From an uncultured Acidobacteriota bacterium (GTDB lineage: Bacteria > Acidobacteriota > Terriglobia > Bryobacterales > Bryobacteraceae), in contig CADEFT010000025.1 of assembly GCA_902826685.1 (NCBI GenBank), positions 49,840 to 113,839 of the forward strand: a stretch of DNA of 64,000 bases, in the 5' to 3' direction. Position numbers and translations under genes: made by a program. Below, one piece after another: positions 1 through 10,417 of this stretch. Numbering within the stretch: position 1 is the first letter of the stretch; each line of letters starts with the position of its first letter. The notes under the pieces were generated by a model. That model made no database searches, had not been told where the DNA came from, and worked only from the letters and a program-made list of their open reading frames with translations.

Positions 1-279
1 ATCGATCTGCAGGCCAGGCGCGTACGCCGGGGCGCCGTCGAGTTGCGCCTGACGCCGAAGGAATTCGACCTGTTGAACTATATGATCGCCAGTCCCCGCG
101 TCGCGATCCCGCACACCAGGCTGCTGCAGGCCGTTTGGGGACCGGATTACGGCGGCGAGGTCGAATACCTGCGCGTCTTCGTGAACCAGCTTCGCAAGAA
201 GATCGAGCCGGACGCCGCCAGACCCCGCTACCTGGTAACCGAGCCCTGGGTCGGATACCGCTTCGATCCGCCGTCTTAA
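1..279 (+). CDS. kdpE: KdpE-like response regulator, C-terminal DNA-binding domain (partial, 5' end outside window)
   Basis: The frame is open from the first base, so only about 92 C-terminal residues are present. They form an OmpR/PhoB-type winged helix: LTPKEFDLLNYM is the usual start of the recognition module, followed by the TRLLQAVWG turn and the VNQLRKKIEPD helix, and ending at VGYRF. The receiver domain lies upstream. Position directly before kdpFABC on the same strand makes a KdpE-type activator of the potassium operon the best reading; family membership is certain, the KdpE assignment is inferred from context. The partner histidine kinase would have to be upstream, because neither KdpD protein in this window carries a kinase domain. 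Confidence 0.85.
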   Translation: MDLQARRVRRGAVELRLTPKEFDLLNYMIASPRVAIPHTRLLQAVWGPDYGGEVEYLRVFVNQLRKKIEPDAARPRYLVTEPWVGYRFDPPS

Positions 280-349
280 CGCAATCCTTAGCTCGCCTTT
301 ATGACTTCTTTACGGGTTGCGCCCTACTCTCGTGAATGAGGGTACGGCG

Positions 350-436
350 ATGATGCTCGATTTTCTCTACATTCTGGCGGCGCTGCTTTTCTTCGCCCTG
401 AGCTGGATGTTCACCAAGGCCTGCGAAAGGCTCTGA
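350..436 (+). CDS. 28-residue single-span membrane protein upstream of kdpF
   Basis: A short frame with two adjacent ATG codons (350 and 353) and a GAGGG ribosome-binding site at 338-342. The product is a single hydrophobic helix (LDFLYILAALLFFALSWMF) followed by a short tail with a Cys-Glu-Arg-Leu end. It sits 12 bases before kdpF and is of the same size and architecture, so it is probably a second small accessory subunit or stabiliser of the Kdp complex. I do not know a named family for it. The ribosome-binding site, membrane-helix composition and operon position support it being translated; function is inference. Confidence 0.6.
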   Translation: MMLDFLYILAALLFFALSWMFTKACERL

Positions 437-448
437 GGGGGATTCACG

Positions 449-532
449 ATGGACTACCTGTTCGCCGCCATTTGCGCGGCCCTGCTGTTCGCGTATCTGA
501 TTTACACGTTGTTGAAGCCGGAAAGGTTCTGA
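449..532 (+). CDS. kdpF: KdpF, small subunit of the K+-transporting ATPase
   Basis: A 27-residue frame (MDYLFAAICAALLFAYL... ending KPERF) preceded by a G-rich stretch that can act as ribosome-binding site. KdpF is a one-helix peptide that stabilises the KdpABC complex in the inner membrane. Length, single transmembrane span, the charged C-terminal tail and position one base before kdpA all match. Confidence 0.85.
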   Translation: MDYLFAAICAALLFAYLIYTLLKPERF

Positions 533-533
533 C

Positions 534-2237
534 ATGACATCGAACGGTCTGCTGCAAATCGGCGCTTATTTCCTGGTCATCCTGGCGCTCACCAAGCCGA
601 TGGGTATTTTCCTGGCGCGCCTGTTTCAGGGAGAGCGCACGTTTCTGCATCCCGTCCTGCGGCCGCTCGAGCGCCTGATCTACCGGCTTGCCGGCGTGCG
701 CCAGGACGTGGAACAGCGCTGGACCGAATACGCCGCCAGCCTGCTTTCGTTCAGCTTTTTCAGCTTTCTGTCGGTTTACGCGATTGAGCGGCTGCAGGCG
801 CTGCTGCCGCTGAATCCGGCGGGAATGAGCGCGCCCGCACCGGACCTGGCTTTCAACACGGCGGTCAGTTTCACGACGAATACGAACTGGCAGGCTTATG
901 CCGGCGAAACCACGATGAGCTACCTGGTGCAGATGGCTGCGCTGACGGTTCAGAACTTCGCCTCGGCCGCCGTTGGCGTGGCGGTCGCGGTGGCGTTGAT
1001 CCGCGGATTCTCGCGCCAGCAGTCGGACACGGTGGGCAACTTCTGGGCCGATCTCACGCGAGGCGCCGTCTACCTGTTTCTGCCTTTATCGCTCGCCGCG
1101 GCGTTGTGGTTCTGCTCGCAAGGCGTGATTCAGAACCTGTCGGGATACATCAAAGCCACTACGCTCGAAGGCAGGACGCAGGTGATCGCGCAGGGGCCGG
1201 TGGCGTCGCAGGAAGCCATCAAGATGATCGGCACCAACGGCGGCGGCTTCTTCAACGCCAACTCCGCGCATCCGTTTGAGAATCCCACGCCGCTGACGAA
1301 CTTCGTTCAAATGGTGGCGATCTTCCTGATTCCGGCCGGGCTCACCCATGCTTTCGGGCGGATGACAGGCGATTCACGGCAGGGCTGGGCGCTTTTCGCG
1401 GCGATGAGCGTGCTGTTTCTCGCCGGAGTATTGGTGGTCTACGGAGCCGAACAATCCGGCAATCCGAACCTGGCGCGCCTGGGGGCCGGCGGCGGCAACA
1501 TGGAAGGCAAAGAGGTCCGGTTCGGGGTGGCGGCCACGGCGTTGTTCGCCACCATTACAACGGCCGCCAGTTGCGGCGCGGTGATCGGCATGCACGACAG
1601 TTTCACGCCGCTTGGCGGACTGGTGACCTTGTTTAACATGCAAACCGGCGAGGTGATTTTCGGCGGCGCCGGCGCGGGCCTCTACGGCATGCTGTTGTTC
1701 GCGATCCTGGCCGTATTCATCGCCGGACTGATGGTGGGGCGCACACCGGAATACCTGGGCAAGAAAATCGAAGCCAAGGAGGTGAAGATGGCCATGCTGG
1801 CGCTGATCGCCACTTCGGCCGCCATTCTGCTGTTCACCGCCGTATCCGCGGTGATTCCGGCGGGTACCGGCACTGTCAACAATTCAGGTCCGCATGGATT
1901 CGCCGAGATTCTGTACGCGTATTCGAGCGGTGCCGCCAACAACGGCAGCGCGTTCGCCGGACTGAGCGCCAACACGCCCTGGTACAACCTGACCATCGCC
2001 ATCGCGATGCTGCTGGGACGCTTCCTCATCATCATTCCCATGCTGGCCGTTGCCGGAAGCCTGGCCGGGAAGAAGCGCCTTGCCGTGACAAGCGGAACGC
2101 TGCCCACCCATGGACCTCTGTTCATCGGCCTGCTCGTGGGTACGGTCATCGTCGCCGGCGCGCTGACCTTCTTTCCGGCGCTGTCGCTGAGCCCCGTTGT
2201 GGAGCATTTCCTCCTGTTGGAAGGGAGGTTGTACTAA
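534..2237 (+). CDS. kdpA: KdpA, K+-binding and translocating subunit of the Kdp ATPase
   Basis: A 567-residue polytopic membrane protein of normal KdpA length. It belongs to the superfamily of potassium transporters and forms the channel-like K+ pathway of the Kdp pump. The four pore-loop signatures are visible: TTNTNWQ near residue 115, GTNGGGFFNANSAHPFENPTPLTN region near 232-256, the SCGAV segment near 345, and GAANNGSAFAG near 468. Start ATG 534 follows the kdpF stop at once. It is the first large gene of kdpFABC; such operons are normally induced by K+ limitation through KdpD/KdpE. Confidence 0.97.
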   Translation: MTSNGLLQIGAYFLVILALTKPMGIFLARLFQGERTFLHPVLRPLERLIYRLAGVRQDVEQRWTEYAASLLSFSFFSFLSVYAIERLQALLPLNPAGMSAPAPDLAFNTAVSFTTNTNWQAYAGETTMSYLVQMAALTVQNFASAAVGVAVAVALIRGFSRQQSDTVGNFWADLTRGAVYLFLPLSLAAALWFCSQGVIQNLSGYIKATTLEGRTQVIAQGPVASQEAIKMIGTNGGGFFNANSAHPFENPTPLTNFVQMVAIFLIPAGLTHAFGRMTGDSRQGWALFAAMSVLFLAGVLVVYGAEQSGNPNLARLGAGGGNMEGKEVRFGVAATALFATITTAASCGAVIGMHDSFTPLGGLVTLFNMQTGEVIFGGAGAGLYGMLLFAILAVFIAGLMVGRTPEYLGKKIEAKEVKMAMLALIATSAAILLFTAVSAVIPAGTGTVNNSGPHGFAEILYAYSSGAANNGSAFAGLSANTPWYNLTIAIAMLLGRFLIIIPMLAVAGSLAGKKRLAVTSGTLPTHGPLFIGLLVGTVIVAGALTFFPALSLSPVVEHFLLLEGRLY

Positions 2238-2240
2238 GCC

Positions 2241-4298
<2,058 letters not shown>

Positions 4299-4304
4299 AG
4301 GAGG
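4299..4304 (+). promoter_or_regulatory. Shine-Dalgarno of kdpC
   Basis: A perfect AGGAGG lies immediately after the kdpB stop and 4 bases before ATG 4309. It fixes the kdpC start at 4309 rather than the in-frame TTG at 4285 that overlaps kdpB. Confidence 0.7.
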
Positions 4305-4308
4305 TTCT

Positions 4309-4887
4309 ATGTGGAAACAAACGCTACCCGGCCTTCGCATGGTGCTGGTGTTGACCGTCCTGACCGGACTGGTGTATCCGGCGGTTGTCACCGGCCTCTG
4401 CCAGCTTCTCTTTCCAGCGCAGGCCAACGGCAGCCTCATCGCGCGGGATGGCACGATCGTGGGTTCGTCCCTGATTGGCCAATCCTTCACGCGGCCTGAA
4501 TACTTCCATCCGCGTCCGTCGGGGGCGGGCAACGACGGCTATGACGGAACGCTCTCCGGCGGCTCGAACCTCGGCCCCACCAGCCGCAAGCTTGTGGATC
4601 GCGTGAAGGCCACCGTGGACGATCTGGCGCGCAAGAACCCGGGCCACTTGAAGCCGTGGCCGGCCGACCTCGCCACGATGAGCGCCAGCGGGCTCGATCC
4701 GCACATCTCCCCGGAAGCGGCGCAGGTTCAAACCGGGCGCGTAGCGGCGGCGCGCGCCTTGCCCCCCGCGCACGTCGCCTCGCTGGTTGCACGGTTCACC
4801 GAGGGCCGCGATCTCGGCTTCCTCGGCGAGCCGCGGGTCAACGTCCTGCTGCTCAACCTGGCTCTCGACCGCGAGTCGAAGCGATGA
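4309..4887 (+). CDS. kdpC: KdpC, chaperone-like subunit of the Kdp ATPase
   Basis: A 192-residue protein with one N-terminal membrane helix (about residues 8-30) and a periplasmic domain. KdpC raises the ATP affinity of KdpB. Family landmarks are the GSSLIGQSFTRPEYFHPRPS block, the SGGSNLGPTS motif, and the C-terminal FLGEPRVNVLLLNLAL. The stop codon overlaps the next gene's start as ATGA (4884-4887), implying translational coupling with the first KdpD-like protein. Confidence 0.96.
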   Translation: MWKQTLPGLRMVLVLTVLTGLVYPAVVTGLCQLLFPAQANGSLIARDGTIVGSSLIGQSFTRPEYFHPRPSGAGNDGYDGTLSGGSNLGPTSRKLVDRVKATVDDLARKNPGHLKPWPADLATMSASGLDPHISPEAAQVQTGRVAAARALPPAHVASLVARFTEGRDLGFLGEPRVNVLLLNLALDRESKR

Positions 4888-5942
4888 AGCGGCCCAGTCC
4901 GGACGAACTGCTCCGGCGCGTCGAGGCGGAACAACTCGAGCGGCAGCGCGGACGCCTGAAGATTCTACTGGGCTACGCCTCCGGCGTGGGCAAATCGTTT
5001 CGCATGCTGGACGAGGGCCGCCGGCGGAAAGCGCGCGGGCAGGACGTGGTGGTGGCAGCCGTGCAGCCGTTGGTTTCGCCCGAAGTGCAACGGCTGCTGG
5101 GCGGCTTCGAGATCATCCCGTTGCGCGGCGATCCGCTGGCCGGCGCGCTGGATGTCGCCGCCCTTCGCCGCCGCCGGCCCGCCGTCTGCCTGATCGACGG
5201 CCTGGCCTACCGCAATCCACCCGGTTCGGCCCATGCCGAACGCTGGCAGGATGTGGAGGATCTGCTCGAAGCCGGCATCTCCGTGATCGCCACCATCAAT
5301 CTTCAATACGTGCGCGAGCGTCAGCCGGCGGTCGAAGCGATTCGCGGCAAACGCGTCACCGAGTCGGTTCCCGAAGCGTTCCTGCGCCAGGCGGGCGACA
5401 TCGAAGTGGTGGACGCGGGCGCGCCCGAAGGCCAGCGATCGGAACTGCGCGAGATCGCCCTGCTGCTGGCCGCCGAAGTCGTCGAGGCGCAGTTGGACGG
5501 CTATCTGAAACGGCACGGCATCGAGCATTCCTACGGCACGCAGGAACGGGTGCTGGTGTGTATCACGCCGCGCTCCAATGCCGGCCTGATGATCGCCCGG
5601 GGACGGCGGCAGGCGGATCGCTTTCATGGCGAACTGTTCGCGGTCTACTTCGAGCGGCCAGGCATCCTGGCGCCGGAAGACCGCGCATCGCTCGACGCGC
5701 ATCTCGGGCTGGCGCGCCAGGCGCGGGCGCACGTCGAGATCCTGCGCGGTGGGGACTTTGTGACCGCCGTGCTCGCGTTCTGCGAAAAGCACGGCATCAC
5801 GCAGATCTTCACCGGACACAGCCTGCGCCACGGTTTCTTCGAGCGCTTCCAACGCAATCCGGTGGAACGGCTGATCGCCGCATCGAGCGGCATCGATATC
5901 CGCGTCTTTCCGCACACCTCCGCGTCCCTCGGGGTAGGCTAG
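4884..5942 (+). CDS. KdpD sensor-domain protein 1 (kinase-less, altered Walker B)
   Basis: A 352-residue protein equal to the N-terminal cytoplasmic part of KdpD: the KdpD domain (about 24-230) followed by a universal-stress-protein (Usp)-like domain (about 235-345). The P-loop GYASGVGKS is intact, but the usual D-E-x-x-H-T-N stretch reads CLIDGLAYRNPPGS, so the second acidic residue and the conserved His-Thr are replaced. There are no KdpD transmembrane helices and no histidine-kinase domain. The stop at 5942 is followed by another complete KdpD sensor protein only four bases later, so this is a duplicated, diverged sensor and not a frameshift. It presumably binds ATP and/or second messengers and modulates a separate kinase. 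Confidence 0.88.
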   Translation: MKRPSPDELLRRVEAEQLERQRGRLKILLGYASGVGKSFRMLDEGRRRKARGQDVVVAAVQPLVSPEVQRLLGGFEIIPLRGDPLAGALDVAALRRRRPAVCLIDGLAYRNPPGSAHAERWQDVEDLLEAGISVIATINLQYVRERQPAVEAIRGKRVTESVPEAFLRQAGDIEVVDAGAPEGQRSELREIALLLAAEVVEAQLDGYLKRHGIEHSYGTQERVLVCITPRSNAGLMIARGRRQADRFHGELFAVYFERPGILAPEDRASLDAHLGLARQARAHVEILRGGDFVTAVLAFCEKHGITQIFTGHSLRHGFFERFQRNPVERLIAASSGIDIRVFPHTSASLGVG

Positions 5943-5946
5943 CGAA

Positions 5947-7041
5947 ATGGCTGGCGCGCCCCAGGCGGAAGGAAGGCTCCAGATCGTGCTTGGTTACGCG
6001 GCGGGAGTCGGCAAGACCTACCGCATGCTGGAGGAAGGGCGGCAACTCGCCGCCGCCGGGCACGACGTGGTCATCGGCTATTTTGAGCCGCACGGACGAG
6101 CCGACACCATCGCCAAAACCGAGGGGCTCGAAACGGTGCCGCGCCGCGCCGTCGAGTATCGCGGCCGCTCGTTCGAGGAGATGGACACCGATGCCATCCT
6201 GACGCGCCGTCCCCGCATCTGCCTGGTGGACGAGTTTCCGCACACCAACGTGCCCGGGTCGCCGCGAGCCAAACGATGGGAAGACGTGCTGGTACTGCTC
6301 GCGGCCGGGATCGATGTCATTACCACCATGAACATCCAGCACCTGGAAAGCCTGAACGACCAGGTTCGCGAAATCACCGGCGTCCAGGTGCGCGAGACCG
6401 TGCCCGATTGGGTTCTGAAGCGGGCGGACGAACTGGTTGTGGCCGACCTGCCGCCGGGAGCGCTGCTCAACCGGCTCGATCGCGGCGCGGTCTACGCTCC
6501 CGCCAAGGCGCAACAGGCCAAGGAACACTTCTTCAAGGAGCCGGCGCTGGCCGCTTTGCGCGAACTGGCGCTGCGCCAGACCGCGCACGAGGTGGAAACC
6601 CGGCAGGCGGTGGCGGAGGACAAGGAGCGGATTCTCATTCATATCACCGGCGACCCTTCCTCGGTAGCCCTGATCCGGCGGGGCCGCCGGGTGGCCGACT
6701 ACCTGCGCGCCGATTGCTTTGCCGCCGCCATCGTGCCCGAGCCCGGCCTGGAAGCGCTGCCCGCCGCTACGCGCCAGGCGATCGAACGCCATCTGGAGTT
6801 CGCGCGCCGGCTGCATGTCGAAACCCGCGTGCTGTTGCGCCACGGTCTCAAGGACGAAGCCGAAGCGCTGGCCGAGTTCGCTCATCTCAATGGCATCACC
6901 CAGATCTTCGTTGCCAAACCGGGCAGGCGGCGGTTTCCGGGGCTCGACCCGCGCCGGCCCTTGGCGATGCGGGTCATCCGGCTGGCGCGGGACATTCAGG
7001 TGACGGTGGTGGCCGAACGGCGAAGCTCGGGTTCCCCTTAA
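5947..7041 (+). CDS. kdpD: KdpD sensor-domain protein 2 (kinase-less)
   Basis: A 364-residue protein with the canonical KdpD N-terminal domain: P-loop GYAAGVGKTYRMLEEG near residue 16, CLVDEFPHTNVPGS near 95, and TTMNIQHLESLNDQV near 130. A Usp-like nucleotide-binding domain follows (about 220-355, ending VTVVAERR). Like its upstream neighbour it ends before the transmembrane and kinase regions, so it is the sensor half of a split KdpD. It is the more conserved of the two copies and is the likelier functional K+/ATP sensor. It is the last gene of the kdp operon. Confidence 0.92.
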   Translation: MAGAPQAEGRLQIVLGYAAGVGKTYRMLEEGRQLAAAGHDVVIGYFEPHGRADTIAKTEGLETVPRRAVEYRGRSFEEMDTDAILTRRPRICLVDEFPHTNVPGSPRAKRWEDVLVLLAAGIDVITTMNIQHLESLNDQVREITGVQVRETVPDWVLKRADELVVADLPPGALLNRLDRGAVYAPAKAQQAKEHFFKEPALAALRELALRQTAHEVETRQAVAEDKERILIHITGDPSSVALIRRGRRVADYLRADCFAAAIVPEPGLEALPAATRQAIERHLEFARRLHVETRVLLRHGLKDEAEALAEFAHLNGITQIFVAKPGRRRFPGLDPRRPLAMRVIRLARDIQVTVVAERRSSGSP

Positions 7042-7098
7042 ATCCACACCCCGCCTACGACCCTGAGACATCCGGCTTCTTCCCCGCACTAATATCCG

Positions 7099-8619
7099 AT
7101 GGGACTCTATCGCACCCGCAGCGCCGCGGTCTACGGGATCGACGCTCACCTGATCGACGTCGAAGTGGACCTATATAAATCGGGCTCGGGGCGCGATTTC
7201 ACTACTGTCGGCATGCCGGACACGGCCGTACGCGAGAGCCGCGAGCGGATCAAGAGCGCGCTGATCAATTCCGGCTTCGGCTATCCGGCCAAGGCGGTCA
7301 CGGTCAACCTGGCGCCGGCCAACGTGCGCAAGGAAGGCGCGGGTTTCGACTTGCCGATGGCCATGGGGATCCTGGGCGCGATGGGCACGGTGCGGCCTAC
7401 GGAGCGGTTCCTGCTGGTGGGTGAGTTATCGCTCGACGGCGGGATCCGTGCGATTCGGGGAGCGCTTTCGATGGCGGTCTGCGCGCGTTCCAATGGCGTC
7501 GACAACCTGATCGTCCCGCAGGAAAACGCCGCCGAATCGGCTGTAGTCGAAGGGGTGCGGGTTTTTGGCGTGCGTCATCTTTCCGAAGCCGTGGCCTTGC
7601 TGCGCGAGCCCGAAAAGTTCACTCCGGAGTTGCCGGGCCTGGCCGCGGCGCCCGCTCCCGGCGCTTCCGATCTCGACTTCAAGGACGTCCGGGGCCAGAC
7701 CACCGCCAAGCGCGCTCTCGAAGTCGCCGCCGCGGGCGGACATAACGTTCTGATGGTGGGCCCGCCCGGATCGGGCAAGACGATGCTCGCCAAAAGGCTG
7801 GCCGGGGTGCTGCCGCCGTTGACCTTTGAAGAAGCCATCGAAACCACCAAGATCCACAGCGTGGCGGGCCTTTTGCCGCGCGGTTCCGGACTGCTGCGGC
7901 AGCGGCCGTTTCGCGCGCCCCATCATACGATCTCCGATGCCGGCCTGATCGGCGGAGGCAGCGGCACGCTGCGTCCCGGCGAGGTGAGCCTGGCGCACCA
8001 TGGCCTGCTGTTTCTCGACGAATTGCCGGAGTTTCCGCGCAACGTGCTCGAATTGCTGCGCCAGCCGCTCGAAGACCGCTCGGTGACATTGGCGCGGTCG
8101 AGCATGACATTGTCCTTCCCGGCCGGTTTCATGCTGGTGGGGGCCATGAACCCCTGCCCCTGCGGATATTTTTCCGATGCCACGCGCGAGTGCCGCTGCA
8201 CCGGTGCGATTATCCAGCGTTACCTTGGCAAGATCAGCGGCCCGCTGCTCGACCGCATCGACCTGCACATCGAAGTACCCGCCGTGCCCTATCAGGAATT
8301 GCGCGGCAAGGACGACGGCGTCAGTTCCGCTCAGATGCGGGAGCGCGTGCTGGCGGCGCGCGAACGGCAGCACCGGCGCGGATTCTACAATTCCGCCATT
8401 CCCGTATCGCGGCTGCGCGAGCTCTGCGCCCTCGACGACGCCGGGGAGCGCACGCTCGAAATGGCGGTAAGGCGTATGGGATTTTCCGCCCGCGCGCATG
8501 ACCGCATCCTCAAGGTGGCGCGCACCATCGCCGACCTCGACTCAAGCGATCGTGTGGCCGCCAAGCATCTGGCCGAAGCCGTCCAGTATCGCAGCCTGGA
8601 CCGCGACTACTGGCAGTAA
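7099..8619 (+). CDS. comM: YifB/ComM-family Mg-chelatase-like AAA+ ATPase
   Basis: 506 residues, the typical length of the ComM/YifB family, whose Gammaproteobacterial members are branch-migration helicases used in natural transformation. An N-terminal Lon-protease-like ChlI domain (about 1-170; FTTVGMPDTAVRESRERIKSA) precedes an AAA+ domain with Walker A GPPGSGKT (about residue 222) and Walker B LLFLDELPEF. A cysteine-rich PCPCGYFSD...CRC segment and a C-terminal Mg_chelatase_C domain follow. No convincing ribosome-binding site is visible before ATG 7099. A role in DNA uptake or recombination is inferred from the family only. Confidence 0.93.
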   Translation: MGLYRTRSAAVYGIDAHLIDVEVDLYKSGSGRDFTTVGMPDTAVRESRERIKSALINSGFGYPAKAVTVNLAPANVRKEGAGFDLPMAMGILGAMGTVRPTERFLLVGELSLDGGIRAIRGALSMAVCARSNGVDNLIVPQENAAESAVVEGVRVFGVRHLSEAVALLREPEKFTPELPGLAAAPAPGASDLDFKDVRGQTTAKRALEVAAAGGHNVLMVGPPGSGKTMLAKRLAGVLPPLTFEEAIETTKIHSVAGLLPRGSGLLRQRPFRAPHHTISDAGLIGGGSGTLRPGEVSLAHHGLLFLDELPEFPRNVLELLRQPLEDRSVTLARSSMTLSFPAGFMLVGAMNPCPCGYFSDATRECRCTGAIIQRYLGKISGPLLDRIDLHIEVPAVPYQELRGKDDGVSSAQMRERVLAARERQHRRGFYNSAIPVSRLRELCALDDAGERTLEMAVRRMGFSARAHDRILKVARTIADLDSSDRVAAKHLAEAVQYRSLDRDYWQ

Positions 8620-8660
8620 CTCCGCGTCCCACCGTATCCTTGGGATTGGCGGGCGGGACG

Positions 8661-9902
8661 ATGAAGACTTTCTTCCACGTCGACATGGACGCGTTTTTTG
8701 TATCCGTGGAGGAACTCTACGATCCTTCGCTCAAAGGCAAACCCGTCGTCGTTGGAGGGAGGCCCGATCAGCGCGGAGTCGTTTCCGCCGCTTCCTACGC
8801 CGCGCGGCGGTATGGCGTCCATTCGGCGATGCCGCTGCGCACCGCCTACAAACTCTGCCCGCACGCCATCTTCGTCGATGGGCATTCCGACCGCTACCGT
8901 CAATCGTCGGCCAAGGTCGTGGAAGTGCTGCGGGCGTTCTCGCCGCAAGTGAGCATGGCTTCGATCGACGAGGCCTACATCGACATTACGGGGTCGGAGC
9001 GGTTGCACGGGCCGCCGCTTGAAGCCGCGCACAAGCTGCATGAACGCATTCGCGCCGCCACGGGGCTCAACAACTCGATCGGCGCCGGCACCAGCCGCCT
9101 GCTCGCCAAGATCTGTTCCGATCAGGCCAAGCCCAACGGCGTGCTGTGGATCGCCCCCGGCATGGAGGCGCGGTTTCTCGCCCCGCTCGATGTGCGCAAG
9201 ATTCCCGGCGTGGGCAAGGTGACGGAGAAGTCGCTGCATGCGCTTGGCATTCGAAAGATCGGCGACCTCGCGTCGCTCGACACGGCGTTGCTGGAACAAC
9301 GGTTCGGAAAATGGGGGCTGGCGCTGGCGGGCAAGGCGCAGGGGCTCGACGCGGGCGGATGGTTCGATGGCGAGGTGGGCGGCGACGAAGAGCCGAAATC
9401 GGTGAGCCACGAAACCACGTTCGACAAGGACACGGCCGACGTGGTCGTGCTCGAAGCTACGCTGGCAAAGCTTTCCGAGATGGTGGCCACGCGGCTGCGC
9501 GATTACCGGCTGTGGTCGCGCACGGTGCAATTGAAGCTCCGCTATTCCGATTTCTCCACCTACACCAGGGCGCGCACGCTCGACCACGCCACGCAGATCG
9601 ACATCGACCTGATCGAATGCTCGCGCCGCCTGTTTCAGGAGAACTGGAACGGCAGGCCGGTGCGCCTGCTCGGCGTGCAGGCTTCCGGTTTGCAGGGCGA
9701 CGAAGGGCAGGTGAGTCTGCTCGAAGAGGAAAAGAATCAGCGGTGGAAGAGCGCGCTTTCGGCGGTGGATCGCATCCGCGACCGCTTCGGCGCTTCGAGC
9801 GTTTCGCTCGCCAGTTCCATGAAAGGCTCATTTCGCGAGCGGGCGCACGACGCCCTGCCCGATATTCCCGGCGCCAAGGATCATCCCAAGCGGCGGAAAT
9901 AG
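8661..9902 (+). CDS. dinB: DNA polymerase IV (Y-family, DinB)
   Basis: 413 residues. Translesion polymerase with the catalytic motif HVDMDAFFVSVE at the N terminus, YAARRYGV, the SIDEAYIDIT motif with the paired acidic residues, the helix-hairpin-helix IPGVGKVTEKSLHALGI, and a C-terminal little-finger domain. ATG 8661 is chosen over an in-frame TTG at 8640 because the polymerase family starts at the MKTFFHVDMD stretch. The 3' end overlaps the convergent acetyltransferase gene by 22 bases. SOS regulation is usual for the family; I see no clear LexA box. Confidence 0.95.
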   Translation: MKTFFHVDMDAFFVSVEELYDPSLKGKPVVVGGRPDQRGVVSAASYAARRYGVHSAMPLRTAYKLCPHAIFVDGHSDRYRQSSAKVVEVLRAFSPQVSMASIDEAYIDITGSERLHGPPLEAAHKLHERIRAATGLNNSIGAGTSRLLAKICSDQAKPNGVLWIAPGMEARFLAPLDVRKIPGVGKVTEKSLHALGIRKIGDLASLDTALLEQRFGKWGLALAGKAQGLDAGGWFDGEVGGDEEPKSVSHETTFDKDTADVVVLEATLAKLSEMVATRLRDYRLWSRTVQLKLRYSDFSTYTRARTLDHATQIDIDLIECSRRLFQENWNGRPVRLLGVQASGLQGDEGQVSLLEEEKNQRWKSALSAVDRIRDRFGASSVSLASSMKGSFRERAHDALPDIPGAKDHPKRRK

Positions 9903-10417
9903 AACACGGTGGCATGAAGCCGGCCATCGGCGTTGCGCGCGTAGTCCGGCACTTCTCCCCAACGCGTGTAACCGAGCGAATCGCACAACTTTTCGGCTTC
10001 TCCGCCTTTGCGTGTATCCATCAATATCAGGGTACGGCCGAGGCGCCTGGCCTCGTCTTCCAACGCGGCCATGAGGGCGCGGGCCAAGCCGCGCCGCCGC
10101 GCGGAGCGATGCACGAACAGCTTCATCGCCTCGGCGCGATGATTGCCGTTGGCGCGCATCTCGAGATCGAGCTGTACGGAGCCGATTACCGCATCGTTCT
10201 CCACCACCCCGAGCACCACGCGCCGGCCCTCACGCTGCGCGGCGATTACGGAATGCCAATAGCGGCGCGCCTCGGCTTCCGATAGAGGAGGCACGAACCC
10301 GATGCTGGCGCCGGAGTCCACGGCATCCATCAGCAAGGCCGCGAAAGCGCCGATGCGGCGTTCCACTTCGGCGGCGGTCAAAGCCTCAACCATTTGATAG
10401 ATTGTACAGTCGGACAT
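9881..10417 (-). CDS. GNAT-family N-acetyltransferase
   Basis: 178 residues with the GNAT fold: VVLGVVENDAVIGSVQLDL as strand 4 region, and the acetyl-CoA loop HRSARRRGLARALMAALEDEARRLG. The substrate is unknown; antibiotic or small-amine acetylation is possible. The furthest start (ATG ending at 10417) lies back to back with the start of the dehydrogenase on the other strand. An internal Met at residue 9 (10393) is a reasonable alternative start because family similarity begins near there. The 3' end overlaps dinB by 22 bases. Confidence 0.88.
   Translation of the reverse strand: MSDCTIYQMVEALTAAEVERRIGAFAALLMDAVDSGASIGFVPPLSEAEARRYWHSVIAAQREGRRVVLGVVENDAVIGSVQLDLEMRANGNHRAEAMKLFVHRSARRRGLARALMAALEDEARRLGRTLILMDTRKGGEAEKLCDSLGYTRWGEVPDYARNADGRLHATVFYFRRLG

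Noticed and set aside
4884..7041. One KdpD broken into two genes by a frameshift
   Set aside because: Both proteins have their own P-loop and Usp domain in the same order, so this is duplication rather than a break.
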